From: Methylophilus sp. 42
GTDB lineage: Bacteria; Pseudomonadota; Gammaproteobacteria; Burkholderiales; Methylophilaceae
Length of the DNA: 64,000 nucleotides
Assembly: GCF_000384155.1 (NCBI RefSeq)
Contig: NZ_KB913031.1
Location: 2,598,961 to 2,662,960 of the forward strand
Reading direction: 5' to 3'
The position numbers were made by a program, and so were the translations under genes. Under the pieces are notes generated by a model. The model was not told where the DNA came from. It made no database searches and worked only from the letters and a program-made list of their open reading frames with translations. Positions 8,896 to 17,623 of this stretch are shown here, piece after piece. Position 1 is the stretch's first letter, and the number at the start of each line of letters is the position of its first letter.

Positions 8896-10844
8896 GCTTG
8901 CAGGGCGTTGTTGATGTAAGTAAAAAAGTCATCCACTTCTTGCTGCACGCGTGTGCGCCTGAAGGGTGGCAGGCTTTGCCAGATACGGCGCCCGTAAGGT
9001 TTATCGACCAGGCGCGGATCGCAAATCATCAGCACACCGAAATCCTGCTCATCGCGAATCAGGCGCCCGGCACCTTGCTTGAGCGTGATCACGGCATAAG
9101 GTAGCTGATACTCCATAAAGGCATTTTTGCCTTCGGCGTTCATTTTTTCGATACGCGCCGAGAGTACCGGGTCATCCGGTGGTGCAAACGGCAATTTGTC
9201 GATGATGACGCATGACAGCGCTTCACCGCGCACATCGACGCCTTCCCAGAAGCTTTGCGAGCCGACCAGCACGGCGTTGCCGTGGGCACGGAACCTATCC
9301 AGCAACTCGGTACGGTTACTCTCGCCTTGCATGAGCAAAGGATAATCCAGGCCATGCTCTTCAAATGCCTGTTTAAGCAGCGCATGCACTTCGCGCATGG
9401 CTTTGAGCGAGGTGCATAACACAAAGGCACGACCGCGGCTGGCTTGCAATACTGGCAAACTCATGGCCGCTACTGCCGCCGTGTACGCGCTGCTGTTGGG
9501 CTCAGGCATGCCGGAGGGCACGTAGAGCAAGGCCTGCTGGCCATAATCAAACGGGCTTTGCCAATGTTTGGTCTGTGCCGCCAGCAAGCCCATCTGGCCT
9601 TGGTAGTGGGTAAAATCACTTTTCACCGCCAGCGTCGCAGAAGTAAAAATCCAGGCGCGCGGCTGCGCGTTGAGTTGTTTGCCAAAACCATCGGCCACAC
9701 TCAATGGCGTCGCGTGTAATTGCACACTTTGGCTAAATACCTCGACCCAGCGCACCAGGTTAGCATGATTACCTTTTAACCAAGCCTCAAGCAAGGCCAG
9801 CAAGGCTTCACCACGCTGCCAGCATTTCTCGAGCAAAGGATCGCGGCCTGCCTGCGTTTCAAGCACAGCAGTCAAGGCACTCAACGTCTCCAGTAAGCGC
9901 TGGTAGGCGGCGTCAAAGTTCTTTAATGATTGCGCTTTCTGCACCGGCATGCGCGCACCTTCAAACTGGAATACCAACCTGAAATCACGGCAGGCTTTTT
10001 CCAGTGGCGGCACCGCCTCACTCAGCGGCACGCAGTCTTTGGCCAGCGTCAGGTAAGCCATCTGGCTATCACGCGCCAGGTCCATCAATTGTGAGGTGGA
10101 AATATCTTCGCCAAAAAACAGGCCGGCGACTTCTGGCAATTGGTGCGCTTCGTCAAACACCACAGTATTGGCGCTGGGCAGCAACTCGGCGACACCTTCA
10201 TCACGCAGCATGACATCAGCAAAAAACAGGTGGTGATTGACTACCACCACATCGGCAGCGAGGGCTTGCTTGCGCGCCTCCATCACAAAACATTGTTTGT
10301 AAAACTGGCAATCCTGGCCGACGCAGTTATCACGTGTCGAGGTGACTTGTTGCCACACCGTGGCTTGCTCGGGCACTTCAACCAGTTCGGCTTTATCGCC
10401 ACTTGTACTGTTCTCGGCAAAGCTTTGCAGGATGGGAATGTATTGCGCATCTTCGCGCGATTGAAAGCGGCCTTCCTGGCTGGCGCGTTGCAAGTGATAA
10501 TGGCAGATATAGTTGGCGCGGCCTTTAAGCATGGCCACCGTCACTGGCACTTTCAGTGCTTCGCGCACTGCGGGCAGGTCGCGTTGATACAACTGGTCTT
10601 GCAAGGTTTTGGTGCCGGTAGAAATAATCACCTTACCACCAGACAATAAGGCAGGTACCAGGTAAGCATACGTTTTACCGGTACCTGTACCCGCTTCGGC
10701 CACTAATTGCTGTTGTTGTTCAATGGCTTCAGCAATTGCTTGTGCCATTTCCTGCTGTTGCGGACGGCTGCGGAAATCAGGCATGGCTTGCGCCAAACAC
10801 CCATTCTCTAAAAACGCGGAACTGACCTGTTGCTGTAAAGACAT
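8892..10844 (-). CDS. DinG-family ATP-dependent DNA helicase (YoaA-like)
   Basis: An iron-sulfur superfamily 2 helicase, 650 residues, of the XPD/DinG group, which unwinds 5'-overhang DNA, R-loops or stalled-replication structures. Walker A is G52-T-G-T-G-K-T58 and the DEAH box is D231-E-A-H234. Four cysteines between them, C114, C174, C179 and C185, are placed as the 4Fe-4S ligands of this family. C-terminal helicase motifs include GSQSFWEGVDVRGEA and QGAGRLIRDEQDFG (motif VI). The length and lack of an exonuclease domain fit YoaA or DinG, and I cannot separate the two with certainty. It is followed by arfB with an ATGA overlap. Confidence 0.9.
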   Translation of the reverse strand: MSLQQQVSSAFLENGCLAQAMPDFRSRPQQQEMAQAIAEAIEQQQQLVAEAGTGTGKTYAYLVPALLSGGKVIISTGTKTLQDQLYQRDLPAVREALKVPVTVAMLKGRANYICHYHLQRASQEGRFQSREDAQYIPILQSFAENSTSGDKAELVEVPEQATVWQQVTSTRDNCVGQDCQFYKQCFVMEARKQALAADVVVVNHHLFFADVMLRDEGVAELLPSANTVVFDEAHQLPEVAGLFFGEDISTSQLMDLARDSQMAYLTLAKDCVPLSEAVPPLEKACRDFRLVFQFEGARMPVQKAQSLKNFDAAYQRLLETLSALTAVLETQAGRDPLLEKCWQRGEALLALLEAWLKGNHANLVRWVEVFSQSVQLHATPLSVADGFGKQLNAQPRAWIFTSATLAVKSDFTHYQGQMGLLAAQTKHWQSPFDYGQQALLYVPSGMPEPNSSAYTAAVAAMSLPVLQASRGRAFVLCTSLKAMREVHALLKQAFEEHGLDYPLLMQGESNRTELLDRFRAHGNAVLVGSQSFWEGVDVRGEALSCVIIDKLPFAPPDDPVLSARIEKMNAEGKNAFMEYQLPYAVITLKQGAGRLIRDEQDFGVLMICDPRLVDKPYGRRIWQSLPPFRRTRVQQEVDDFFTYINNALQA

Positions 10845-11031
10845 ACGCTAATTATCCCACGAGCCAGAATAAATCAGACAAGCATTTTTCAAGAAATACA
10901 TCGGTTAAAAGCAGTCACAACAACAGTAAAAAGGCTAAAAAACTTGCGCATGCTGTTAAAGTATGGCAAGGTTTAGGCCGTAGTCACTTCTGTGTCGCCA
11001 AAAACCCTCTTATTCCAAGCCCTTGATTGTG

Positions 11032-11586
11032 ATGAATAAATCATTTATTCGGCTGGCTGCTTTACTGGTCAGCGTGCTGTTATGCCAATGCAAAAGTGTC
11101 GCCGCGCCCGGCGATGATAAGCGCTGGCAAAACGCTTACAGCTACTCGCAAGAGCAAGTGATGGAAAGCCAGTCCGGCATTGCTGGCTCCTGGTCAGAAA
11201 AAGTGGAAGAAATCATGATTCGCGCGCTGAGCCTGACGGGCGTTGACTATAAATATGGCGGCCGCAGCCCGGAAACCGGCTTTGATTGCAGTGGTTTTGT
11301 ACAATATGTATTTAAACATGCTGCCCAGATTTCCCTGCCACCCTCGGCACGCACCATTAGCGAAATGGGCAATACCGTCAAACGCGAAGAGTTACAGCCC
11401 GGCGACCTGGTATTTTTCAACACTTTGAAATCGGCGTTTTCGCATGTCGGCATCTACGTCGGCAATAATCAGTTTATTCACGCCCCGAGAGCAGGTGCCA
11501 AGGTGCGTATCGAAAACATGGACGAACGCTACTGGAGCACACGCTATAACGGCGCCAAGCGCATGGAAGTAGAAGCGTCAAAATAA
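11032..11586 (+). CDS. NlpC/P60 family cell-wall hydrolase
   Basis: An exported cysteine peptidase that cuts peptide stems of peptidoglycan. From the ATG at 11032 the product has 184 residues with a signal peptide (MNKSFIRLAALLVSVLLCQC...). The catalytic triad is visible as C86 in TGFDCSGFVQYVF, H138 in FSHVGIYVG and H150 in QFIHAPRAG. A TTG codon 9 bases upstream could also start the frame, and neither start has a strong ribosome binding site. The cysteines in the leader do not form a good lipobox, so I call it a soluble periplasmic enzyme. It is a single gene between opposite-strand neighbours. E. coli Spr/MepS is a similar enzyme. Confidence 0.92.
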   Translation: MNKSFIRLAALLVSVLLCQCKSVAAPGDDKRWQNAYSYSQEQVMESQSGIAGSWSEKVEEIMIRALSLTGVDYKYGGRSPETGFDCSGFVQYVFKHAAQISLPPSARTISEMGNTVKREELQPGDLVFFNTLKSAFSHVGIYVGNNQFIHAPRAGAKVRIENMDERYWSTRYNGAKRMEVEASK

Positions 11587-11621
11587 CGCTTCTTTGCACA
11601 GCACGCGTTTATCCCCTGTTT

Positions 11622-11918
11622 TTACTCGCCTGCGCCCTTCACTGGCGTATCACTATGCCCCAGCGAGCGCTCCGGATCGATGAGGTCGCGGATTAATTGC
11701 TTCAATTCTTTAGCCTCGGGAAAACGCCCGACTTCTTTGCGGGAAAAAATCACAGCGCCATCACAGCGCACTTCAAGAATACCGCCGGTCCCCGGCACCA
11801 GGCTCACTGACTTTAAATCGGTATCAAACGTCGTCAACAACTCCTGCGCCAGCCAGGCGGCGCGTAACAACCAACGGCACTGTGTACAAAACTCAATTTC
11901 TACGATAGGCTTTTGCAT
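11622..11918 (-). CDS. SelT/SelW/SelH (Rdx) family thioredoxin-like protein
   Basis: A 98-residue thioredoxin-fold protein of the Rdx family. The redox motif is a CxxC near the N-terminus (EIEFCTQCRW), using cysteine where the animal proteins carry selenocysteine. The later GTGGILEVRCDG and VIFSRKEVGRFPEAKELKQLIRDLI stretches are typical of bacterial members. The cellular role is not known. It converges with the NlpC/P60 gene across 35 bases and diverges from ctpA. Confidence 0.85.
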   Translation of the reverse strand: MQKPIVEIEFCTQCRWLLRAAWLAQELLTTFDTDLKSVSLVPGTGGILEVRCDGAVIFSRKEVGRFPEAKELKQLIRDLIDPERSLGHSDTPVKGAGE

Positions 11919-12091
11919 ATTTCACTCTAAACATTTATTTGCGTGAAGAGTATAGTCAATTTTATTGAAATAGCGGAAAATGAACTTAACAGCGTTCTGT
12001 CCACTCTCTGCAAACAGGCTGTCATCAACAGATGCAACTTGACTCTTATTAAAGTAATATTCTTCGCTTAATTGATCACACAAGGCATGGT

Positions 12092-13519
12092 ATGCGTTCC
12101 AAATTAGAAAAATTCAGCTTGCTGGGTGCAGGCGTGTTTGTAGGTATCCTGGTGAGTATCAACATTTCCGCCTGGGCAGACAGAACCTCCGTGTCGCAAC
12201 TGCCTATCGATGAGTTGCGTGTATTTGCCGAAGTGTTCGCTAAAGTTAAATCTGACTACGTTGAACCGGTAGAAGACAAAAAACTGATCAACGAGGCATT
12301 GTCCGGCATGCTGCAAGGCCTGGACCCGCACTCTACGTTTATGGATGCCGATGCTTACAAAGAACTGCAGGCAGGCACACAAGGTGAGTTTGGTGGCCTG
12401 GGCATTGAAGTCGCCATGGAAGACGGCCTGGTCAAAGTAGTGACACCGATTGAAGATAGCCCTGCTTACAAAGCAGGCCTGAAGTCTGGTGACCTGATCA
12501 TGAAACTGGATGACACCCAGGTGCGTGGCTTGACGCTGAACGATGCTGTAAAACGCATGCGCGGTACGCCAGACACTAAAATCGTGTTGACGGTGATTCG
12601 CAAAGGCGAGGACAAACCACTCACTTTCACCTTGACCCGCGCCATTATCAAATCACAAAGCGTGAAAAACAAATGGATTGAACAAGGCTATGGCTATGTC
12701 CGCATCACACAGTTTCAGGAACGCACCGGTGAAGACCTGGCCAAAGCGCTGAAAAGCTTGCAGACTGAAAACAAAACGCCACTGAAAGGCCTGGTACTCG
12801 ACCTGCGTAACAACCCTGGTGGTTTGCTGGATGCAGCCGTTGGTGTATCGGCCGCATTTTTACCTAAAGATGACCTGGTCGTTTACACAGAAGGACGTGT
12901 AGTCGATTCCAAAATGCGCCTGAATGCAACGCCGATGGATTACGCACGTCGCGGCAAATCAGATTACCTGAAAGACTTGCCTGAAGAGTTCAAGTCTGTG
13001 CCTATCGTGGTGCTGATTAACGCTGGTTCTGCTTCTGCATCTGAAATTGTGGCCGGTGCCTTGCAAGACCATAAGCGCGCCACCATCATGGGTATCCAGA
13101 GCTTTGGTAAGGGTTCAGTACAAACCATTCTGCCGATGAATAACGGCAGCGCCATCAAACTGACGACAGCACGTTACTTTACCCCTAACGGCCGTTCGAT
13201 TCAGGCCAAGGGCATTGTGCCGGATATCACGGTAGATGACGGTTCTGATCCAAGCCTGAGCTTGCATGAAGCCGACCTGAAACGTCACCTGTCTAACCCG
13301 ACCGATGCCAAAGGCAATGTGGACAGCAAAGCAGCAGATGAAGCAAAATCTCGTGCAGCCGCTGAAAAGCTGAAAGAAGAGAAGCATGCTGAAACACGCG
13401 GCCCGATTGAACCAGCCAGCAAAGATGACTTCCAGTTCACGCAAGCCATGAACTTGTTAAAAGGCTTGCCGGTTCAGAAGTCGCAAGAACCTGCTAAAGT
13501 AAGCACAGCCAAACCATGA
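12092..13519 (+). CDS. ctpA: S41 carboxy-terminal processing protease (CtpA)
   Basis: A periplasmic or membrane-bound serine protease that trims the C-termini of envelope proteins. The 475 residues start with a hydrophobic export segment ([19 protein letters not shown]). A PDZ domain follows at about 95-170 ([10 protein letters not shown]...[21 protein letters not shown]), then the S41 core with [11 protein letters not shown], the serine motif [13 protein letters not shown] and the lysine in [12 protein letters not shown]. The tail beyond residue 410 is charged and probably disordered. It is upstream of coq7 by 58 bases. In related bacteria a murein hydrolase activator often precedes ctpA, and none is seen here. 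Confidence 0.93.
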   Translation: MRSKLEKFSLLGAGVFVGILVSINISAWADRTSVSQLPIDELRVFAEVFAKVKSDYVEPVEDKKLINEALSGMLQGLDPHSTFMDADAYKELQAGTQGEFGGLGIEVAMEDGLVKVVTPIEDSPAYKAGLKSGDLIMKLDDTQVRGLTLNDAVKRMRGTPDTKIVLTVIRKGEDKPLTFTLTRAIIKSQSVKNKWIEQGYGYVRITQFQERTGEDLAKALKSLQTENKTPLKGLVLDLRNNPGGLLDAAVGVSAAFLPKDDLVVYTEGRVVDSKMRLNATPMDYARRGKSDYLKDLPEEFKSVPIVVLINAGSASASEIVAGALQDHKRATIMGIQSFGKGSVQTILPMNNGSAIKLTTARYFTPNGRSIQAKGIVPDITVDDGSDPSLSLHEADLKRHLSNPTDAKGNVDSKAADEAKSRAAAEKLKEEKHAETRGPIEPASKDDFQFTQAMNLLKGLPVQKSQEPAKVSTAKP

Positions 13520-13577
13520 TGCCTGTTCTGCTTACCAGCCAGGCTTGGTAAGCAGACGCCACTCTAAGGAAGCGTAC

Positions 13578-14237
13578 ATGTTGACTTTACCACCATTGAG
13601 CCTACCTCCACTAAGCTTGGATAAAGCCATTCATGTGCTGGACATGGGCCTGCGCACGGTGTTTAGCCCGGCCATTGCCAGTCGACCTTATCCGGCAGCC
13701 GACATCGGCGCTGACTCGGCACTCACGGAGAGTGAACGCAAACATGCGGCAGCACTGATGCGCATCAATCATGTCGGTGAAGTCTGTGCACAAGCGCTGT
13801 ATAGCGGCCAGGCACTGGTGTCGCGTGACCCAGCCAATGTGGAAGCCTTGAAACAAGCCTCACGGGATGAAGTCGACCATTTGGCCTGGTGTGAGCAGCG
13901 CATGCAGGAGTTGGGTGGCCGCAAGAGCCTGTTGAACCCCCTGTGGTTTGGCGCCAGCTTTGGCCTGGGAATTACGGCAGGCCTGCTGGGAGACAAATGG
14001 AACCTGGGCTTTTTGGCAGAAACTGAACATCAGGTCTCAACACATTTGCAGAGCCATTTGCAGGAACTGCCCGCACAAGATCATGCTTCGCGCGCCATTG
14101 TCGCTCAGATGAAAGAAGACGAAGAGCACCACGCGCAAACAGCCGAACAATTGGGCGGTGCCGCCTTACCTGCCCCGGTCAAGCTGGCGATGCGCTTGGC
14201 CTCAAAAGTGATGACCCGCACGGCGTATCACTTGTAA
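13578..14237 (+). CDS. coq7: Ubiquinone-synthesis monooxygenase Coq7
   Basis: A carboxylate-bridged di-iron enzyme that hydroxylates the demethoxyubiquinone ring, the last hydroxylation of ubiquinone synthesis. The iron ligands of the family can be placed in [36 protein letters not shown] and [16 protein letters not shown] set the start at the ATG at 13578, giving 219 residues, because TAAGGA lies 7 bases upstream. A TTG frame opens 33 bases earlier but has no such site. It lies between ctpA and a DUF2322 gene on the same strand. The shared fold with ferritin-like proteins does not confuse the call, since the whole sequence is Coq7-like. Confidence 0.94.
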   Translation: MLTLPPLSLPPLSLDKAIHVLDMGLRTVFSPAIASRPYPAADIGADSALTESERKHAAALMRINHVGEVCAQALYSGQALVSRDPANVEALKQASRDEVDHLAWCEQRMQELGGRKSLLNPLWFGASFGLGITAGLLGDKWNLGFLAETEHQVSTHLQSHLQELPAQDHASRAIVAQMKEDEEHHAQTAEQLGGAALPAPVKLAMRLASKVMTRTAYHL

Positions 14238-14262
14238 GATTTGTAGTAACCTAGAGTCAACC

Positions 14263-14580
14263 ATGCAAAAATTTAGTGACAACCTCCTCACACTGGACAA
14301 TGCCGATCACGTGAAACGCATTGAACTGTATGATGAAAACAACCAGCCAGTTGGTGTGCTTGAAAACAAGCCAGGCACCCAGGGCTCCATCAAGGTCTAT
14401 CATCACTTGTTCAAGGTGTTTGGTGAGATCAATACCGATGCAGCGGTAGAAGGCCTGGCGCTTTACGCCGAGCACACAGAGGACGCCGAAGACCACCCGG
14501 GCAAACACCCGAATATTGATCGCCTGCTCAATGTGCTGGATAAAGAGCAAACGCTTTCAATCAAGCTTGTGACCGAATAA
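14263..14580 (+). CDS. DUF2322 family protein
   Basis: A conserved small protein of 105 residues that I recognise as DUF2322, common in betaproteobacteria. Visible landmarks are the start MQKFSDNLLTLDNADHV, a central YHHLFKVFGEINTDAAVEGL and the conserved AEHTEDAEDHPGKHPNIDRL stretch, rich in His, Asp and Glu. There is no signal peptide or membrane segment, so it is probably cytosolic. Function is unknown. It follows coq7 by 25 bases and is closed by a strong terminator, which makes ctpA-coq7-DUF2322 a likely transcript. Confidence 0.85.
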   Translation: MQKFSDNLLTLDNADHVKRIELYDENNQPVGVLENKPGTQGSIKVYHHLFKVFGEINTDAAVEGLALYAEHTEDAEDHPGKHPNIDRLLNVLDKEQTLSIKLVTE

Positions 14581-14598
14581 GCCCGCACAAGCAGCCAT

Positions 14599-14629
14599 AA
14601 AAAAGCCTCCAATCGTTGGAGGCTTTTTT
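14599..14629. terminator. Bidirectional Rho-independent terminator
   Basis: A perfect stem (AAAAAAGCCTCC at 14599-14610, GGAGGCTTTTTT at 14618-14629) with a 7-base loop has A-runs and T-runs on both sides. It can end the coq7-DUF2322 transcript on the plus strand and the VOC gene transcript on the minus strand. Confidence 0.9.
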
Positions 14630-14666
14630 ACTATCTGGCAAGGTCAATGTGCCGACACACCAGACA

Positions 14667-15071
14667 TCATGCACTTTGCAAATGGCGCGTAATCGGCGGG
14701 TGATAAATAAACTCCAGCAAATGCCCTACACTGTCCAGGCAATAAAACCCGCGCGAACCATCGCGATGACTTTTTGGCACCTCGGTAATCCGCACCCCAT
14801 TGGCGACCATATGCGCATACCAGTCATCCACGGCCTGCGCATCTGTCAGCACGAAGCCGATATGATCCAGGCGCTGTAATGGGTCTGCTTTGTAATCTAC
14901 GCGATGCAAGGCAAACACATCGCCATGATTGCTTAAATAAATATTGTCCGGATCAGGCTGCCACTCAATGTGCATACCGACAATCCGCGTATAAAAATCA
15001 ATCGCAGACTCAAGCTCTTTGATAAACAAGGCCACATGGCGGATGCCTACCATGCCTTTAGGAATGCTCAT
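14667..15071 (-). CDS. VOC-family (glyoxalase/dioxygenase fold) protein
   Basis: A 134-residue protein of the vicinal oxygen chelate superfamily with two beta-alpha-beta-beta-beta halves. Possible metal ligands are the histidine in GIRHVALFI (about residue 12), the histidine in RLDHIGFVLTD (about 83) and an acidic residue in LLEFIYHPP near the end. The substrate cannot be told from sequence, since the family includes glyoxalase I, fosfomycin resistance enzymes and ring-cleaving dioxygenases. It follows the OsmC-like gene by 21 bases on the same strand, and the pair may deal with reactive or electrophilic compounds (inference). Confidence 0.8.
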   Translation of the reverse strand: MSIPKGMVGIRHVALFIKELESAIDFYTRIVGMHIEWQPDPDNIYLSNHGDVFALHRVDYKADPLQRLDHIGFVLTDAQAVDDWYAHMVANGVRITEVPKSHRDGSRGFYCLDSVGHLLEFIYHPPITRHLQSA

Positions 15072-15092
15072 GCAATGCTCCGTTAATCAAGC

Positions 15093-15518
15093 TCACTCAA
15101 AGCTGGGCGCTTTGATTTCATAACCGTGCGTAATCTCACACGCTTTTTGCAGCATGATGCTGGCTGAGCAATACTTCTCAGCAGACAGTTTCACTGCACG
15201 CTCCACCTGTGACTCATTCAAACCTTCACCGGTCACCACAAAATGCACGTGAATTTTGGTGAATACCTTAGGCACCGTGTCAGCACGTTCCGCCTGAATC
15301 TCGGCTACACAATCGACAATCGGCTGACGGGACTTTTTCAAGATGGTCACCACATCAAACGAAGTACACGCGCCCATGCCTATCAGCAACATTTCCATTG
15401 GGCGCATACCAATATTGCGGCCGCCATTTTCAGGCGCGCCGTCTAATACCACGGCATGACCCGTTTCGGATTCACCGACAAAACTGACACCATCTATCCA
15501 TTTCACTTGGACTTGCAT
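15093..15518 (-). CDS. OsmC-family peroxide/thiol reductase-like protein
   Basis: An OsmC-fold protein of 141 residues, closest by eye to the YhfA subgroup. Two conserved cysteines typical of the family are present: one in IGMGACTSFDVVTIL (about 53) and one in SAEKYCSASIMLQKA (about 117). In OsmC and Ohr the pair reduces organic peroxides. The YhfA group lacks a proven role. It carries no signal peptide. The gene lies just upstream of the VOC gene and downstream of a large palindromic intergenic repeat. Confidence 0.85.
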   Translation of the reverse strand: MQVQVKWIDGVSFVGESETGHAVVLDGAPENGGRNIGMRPMEMLLIGMGACTSFDVVTILKKSRQPIVDCVAEIQAERADTVPKVFTKIHVHFVVTGEGLNESQVERAVKLSAEKYCSASIMLQKACEITHGYEIKAPSFE

Positions 15519-15561
15519 TTAGACTCTCATTTCACAAGTATAAAAACGTACCCGACAACGG

Positions 15562-15688
15562 GAAAAATTTTCAGTTTCTAAGCCAGACTAGGCGCAAGTT
15601 CAAAAAAAGATCGCGCGGCATACATCACGTATGTAAGCGAGATTTTTTGAGCTTGCAACAACGTATGGCGACGAAACTAGAAATTTTT
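15562..15688. repeat. Long imperfect intergenic palindrome
   Basis: About 127 bases between the FKBP and osmC-like genes fold onto themselves. Outer arms are AAATTTTCAGTTTC (left) and GAAACTAGAAATTTT (right), middle arms GCAAGTTCAAAAAA and TTTTTTGAGCTTGC, and inner arms CATAC and GTATG around a short loop. I saw no second copy in this window. It resembles dispersed intergenic palindromes known in many proteobacteria, though I cannot name the family. The right end runs into the FKBP stop codon. Confidence 0.65.
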
Positions 15689-16149
15689 TATTTCACGCCC
15701 AGTAGTTCAACATCAAACACCAAGGCCGCATTCGGTGGAATCACGCCACCTGCACCACGTGCGCCATAGCCCATGTCAGAAGGAATAATCAGCGTACGCT
15801 TGCCTCCCACTTTCATGCCTTGCACACCGACATCCCAACCCTCGATGACCTGGCTGCCACCTAAAAAGAAATTGAATGGCGAATTACGGTCCAGGCTGCT
15901 GTCGAATTTTTGGCCTTTGTGGTCTTCTTTGCTGGCGTCGTACAGCCAGCCGGTGTAATGCACGGTGACGTTAAAGCCGACTTCAGCTTCGCGACCTGAA
16001 CCGACCACCGTATCAATTTTTTGTAATTCAGTCACATTGGCAGACATTTGTGCAGATTCCTTCGTATTTGACGAGTTAGATTGCGCTTGGCAACCTGTCA
16101 TGGCCAGCAGCAATACGCTGAGACCGATTAGTTTGATTGCAGATTTCAC
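15688..16149 (-). CDS. FKBP-type peptidyl-prolyl isomerase, lipoprotein
   Basis: A 153-residue FKBP isomerase with a lipoprotein signal: the hydrophobic leader ends [10 protein letters not shown], with C20 as the expected lipidated cysteine. A short Ser/Asn/Lys linker leads to one FKBP domain (about 45-153). Visible family blocks are [51 protein letters not shown] and [23 protein letters not shown]. It therefore acts in the periplasm, anchored to a membrane. There is no second domain of the SlyD or trigger factor type. The stop codon lies inside the end of the palindromic repeat at 15562-15688. Confidence 0.92.
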   Translation of the reverse strand: MKSAIKLIGLSVLLLAMTGCQAQSNSSNTKESAQMSANVTELQKIDTVVGSGREAEVGFNVTVHYTGWLYDASKEDHKGQKFDSSLDRNSPFNFFLGGSQVIEGWDVGVQGMKVGGKRTLIIPSDMGYGARGAGGVIPPNAALVFDVELLGVK

Positions 16150-16213
16150 TTGTTTACTCCCAGAAAACGACCATTATTTTACGCGTTTTTAACGTCAAAT
16201 TATCAGACACAGG

Positions 16214-17623
16214 CTAACGGCCTTCAATCAATTGTTTAAGCAAGGCATCCTGCACCGTGCGGACTGCAGAAGCACGCGCGTGATTGGCAATCACCACCAG
16301 CACATAACGTTTACCAGCCATATCCTGCACATACCCCGCAATGCTGCTCACCCCCTCCAGCGAGCCAGTTTTGAGGTAAGCCATGCCTTTGCTACTCCCC
16401 TCTGCCAAGCGCTTTTTGGTAGTGCCGTCCATGCCGAGTATGGGCATAGATGCCATAAGTACCGGCATCAGCGGGCGCTGGTAGGCTGTGACGAGCAACT
16501 GTGCCAAATGTTCCGCACTGATACGCTCATTGCGCGATAAGCCGGAACCATTTTCCAGCACCAGCTCAGGGAACTGCAAGCCACGCTGACGCAAGACCTG
16601 TTTAAGCGCCAATGCCGCACCTGCCTCATCTGCTGGAGTAAATCCAGCCTCTTGCCCGATGGTCAGCAGCAACTGGCGCGCCATCACATTATTGCTCCAC
16701 TTATTGATATCGCGCACCACGCTATCCAAAGGTGGAGATAACCAGGTCGTCACCAGTGTATTGGCGTCCGTCGCTGGCGCCAGCACTAACTGGCCGTTGA
16801 ACTGCCCACCCAATTGCGCCCACAATTTTTTAAAGCTGAAAAATACATATTGCGTGTCGCTAAGCACGCTTAGCTCCAGGTAGCGCTCATCGCACTGGTC
16901 AGGCAAGGTACCACTAAACGCCACCGTCACGCCATCCGCTTGCGGCGTGATGCTGTAATGCAAGTCGCCACGCCAATCGTTACACGCCCCTTTGCGAGTC
17001 TGCATGGTATTAATCACACGGATTTGCGGCAACTCGAATTCTTGCGAGATTTGCACTGCGGGCTTATTGCCTGCATTTGCCACAGAAAAACGGAAACTGG
17101 TGTTGCGGCCATTGAGCAACAAGGCGCTCGGATTAGCGTTATAGGCACGCCAGGGCTCGTCGTCCAGCACGGGCCGCTGGCTGACTTCTGGCGCATACAC
17201 GGACAAGTCCAGAATGAGATTGCCTTTGACCTGACGGATGCCTTGCTGCTGCACTTGTTGCAACAGGCGCCAAAACTCAGTGATATTCAATGCGGGGTCG
17301 CCATAGCCCTTGATGATTAAATCACCATCGAGCACGCCCTGATTCAGTGTGCCATTGCGATAAACCTCTGTTTTCCAGCGGTAAGCGGGCGTGAGTGCTT
17401 CAAGTGCTGCATATGTGGTGACCAGCTTCATCACGCTGGCCGGATTCATGGCTTTGGCGGCATTATGGCTGATGATAGGCCCGCCGCCATCCACAGGCTG
17501 CACCACGACTGCCACGCTATCAGCAGGCAATTGTGCTTTGTTTAACGCCTCTTGCAAGTTGGTTGGTAACACAGCGCGGGCCACGGTCACCCAGCAACCA
17601 CACAATATCAGCAGCCAGCGCAT
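16214..17623 (-). CDS. dacB: D-alanyl-D-alanine carboxypeptidase/endopeptidase (PBP4, DacB)
   Basis: A periplasmic penicillin-binding protein of peptidase family S13 that trims or opens peptidoglycan cross-links. I start it at 17623, giving 469 residues with a signal peptide (MRWLLILCGCWVTVARA). GGAGAG lies upstream, and the ATG shares one base with the bioA stop (TAATG). A longer frame reaches 17692 but lies inside bioA. The catalytic serine motif is S63-V-M-K66, the second is S-N-N in KWSNNVMARQ, and the third is K-T-G in LKTGSLEG. The long insert between the first two motifs is normal for PBP4. Confidence 0.93.
   Translation of the reverse strand: MRWLLILCGCWVTVARAVLPTNLQEALNKAQLPADSVAVVVQPVDGGGPIISHNAAKAMNPASVMKLVTTYAALEALTPAYRWKTEVYRNGTLNQGVLDGDLIIKGYGDPALNITEFWRLLQQVQQQGIRQVKGNLILDLSVYAPEVSQRPVLDDEPWRAYNANPSALLLNGRNTSFRFSVANAGNKPAVQISQEFELPQIRVINTMQTRKGACNDWRGDLHYSITPQADGVTVAFSGTLPDQCDERYLELSVLSDTQYVFFSFKKLWAQLGGQFNGQLVLAPATDANTLVTTWLSPPLDSVVRDINKWSNNVMARQLLLTIGQEAGFTPADEAGAALALKQVLRQRGLQFPELVLENGSGLSRNERISAEHLAQLLVTAYQRPLMPVLMASMPILGMDGTTKKRLAEGSSKGMAYLKTGSLEGVSSIAGYVQDMAGKRYVLVVIANHARASAVRTVQDALLKQLIEGR

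Noticed and set aside
9127-10649. Plus-strand frames across the DinG-type gene
   Set aside because: All are shadows of the minus-strand helicase, whose motifs (Walker A, DEAH, four Cys) cover the same region.
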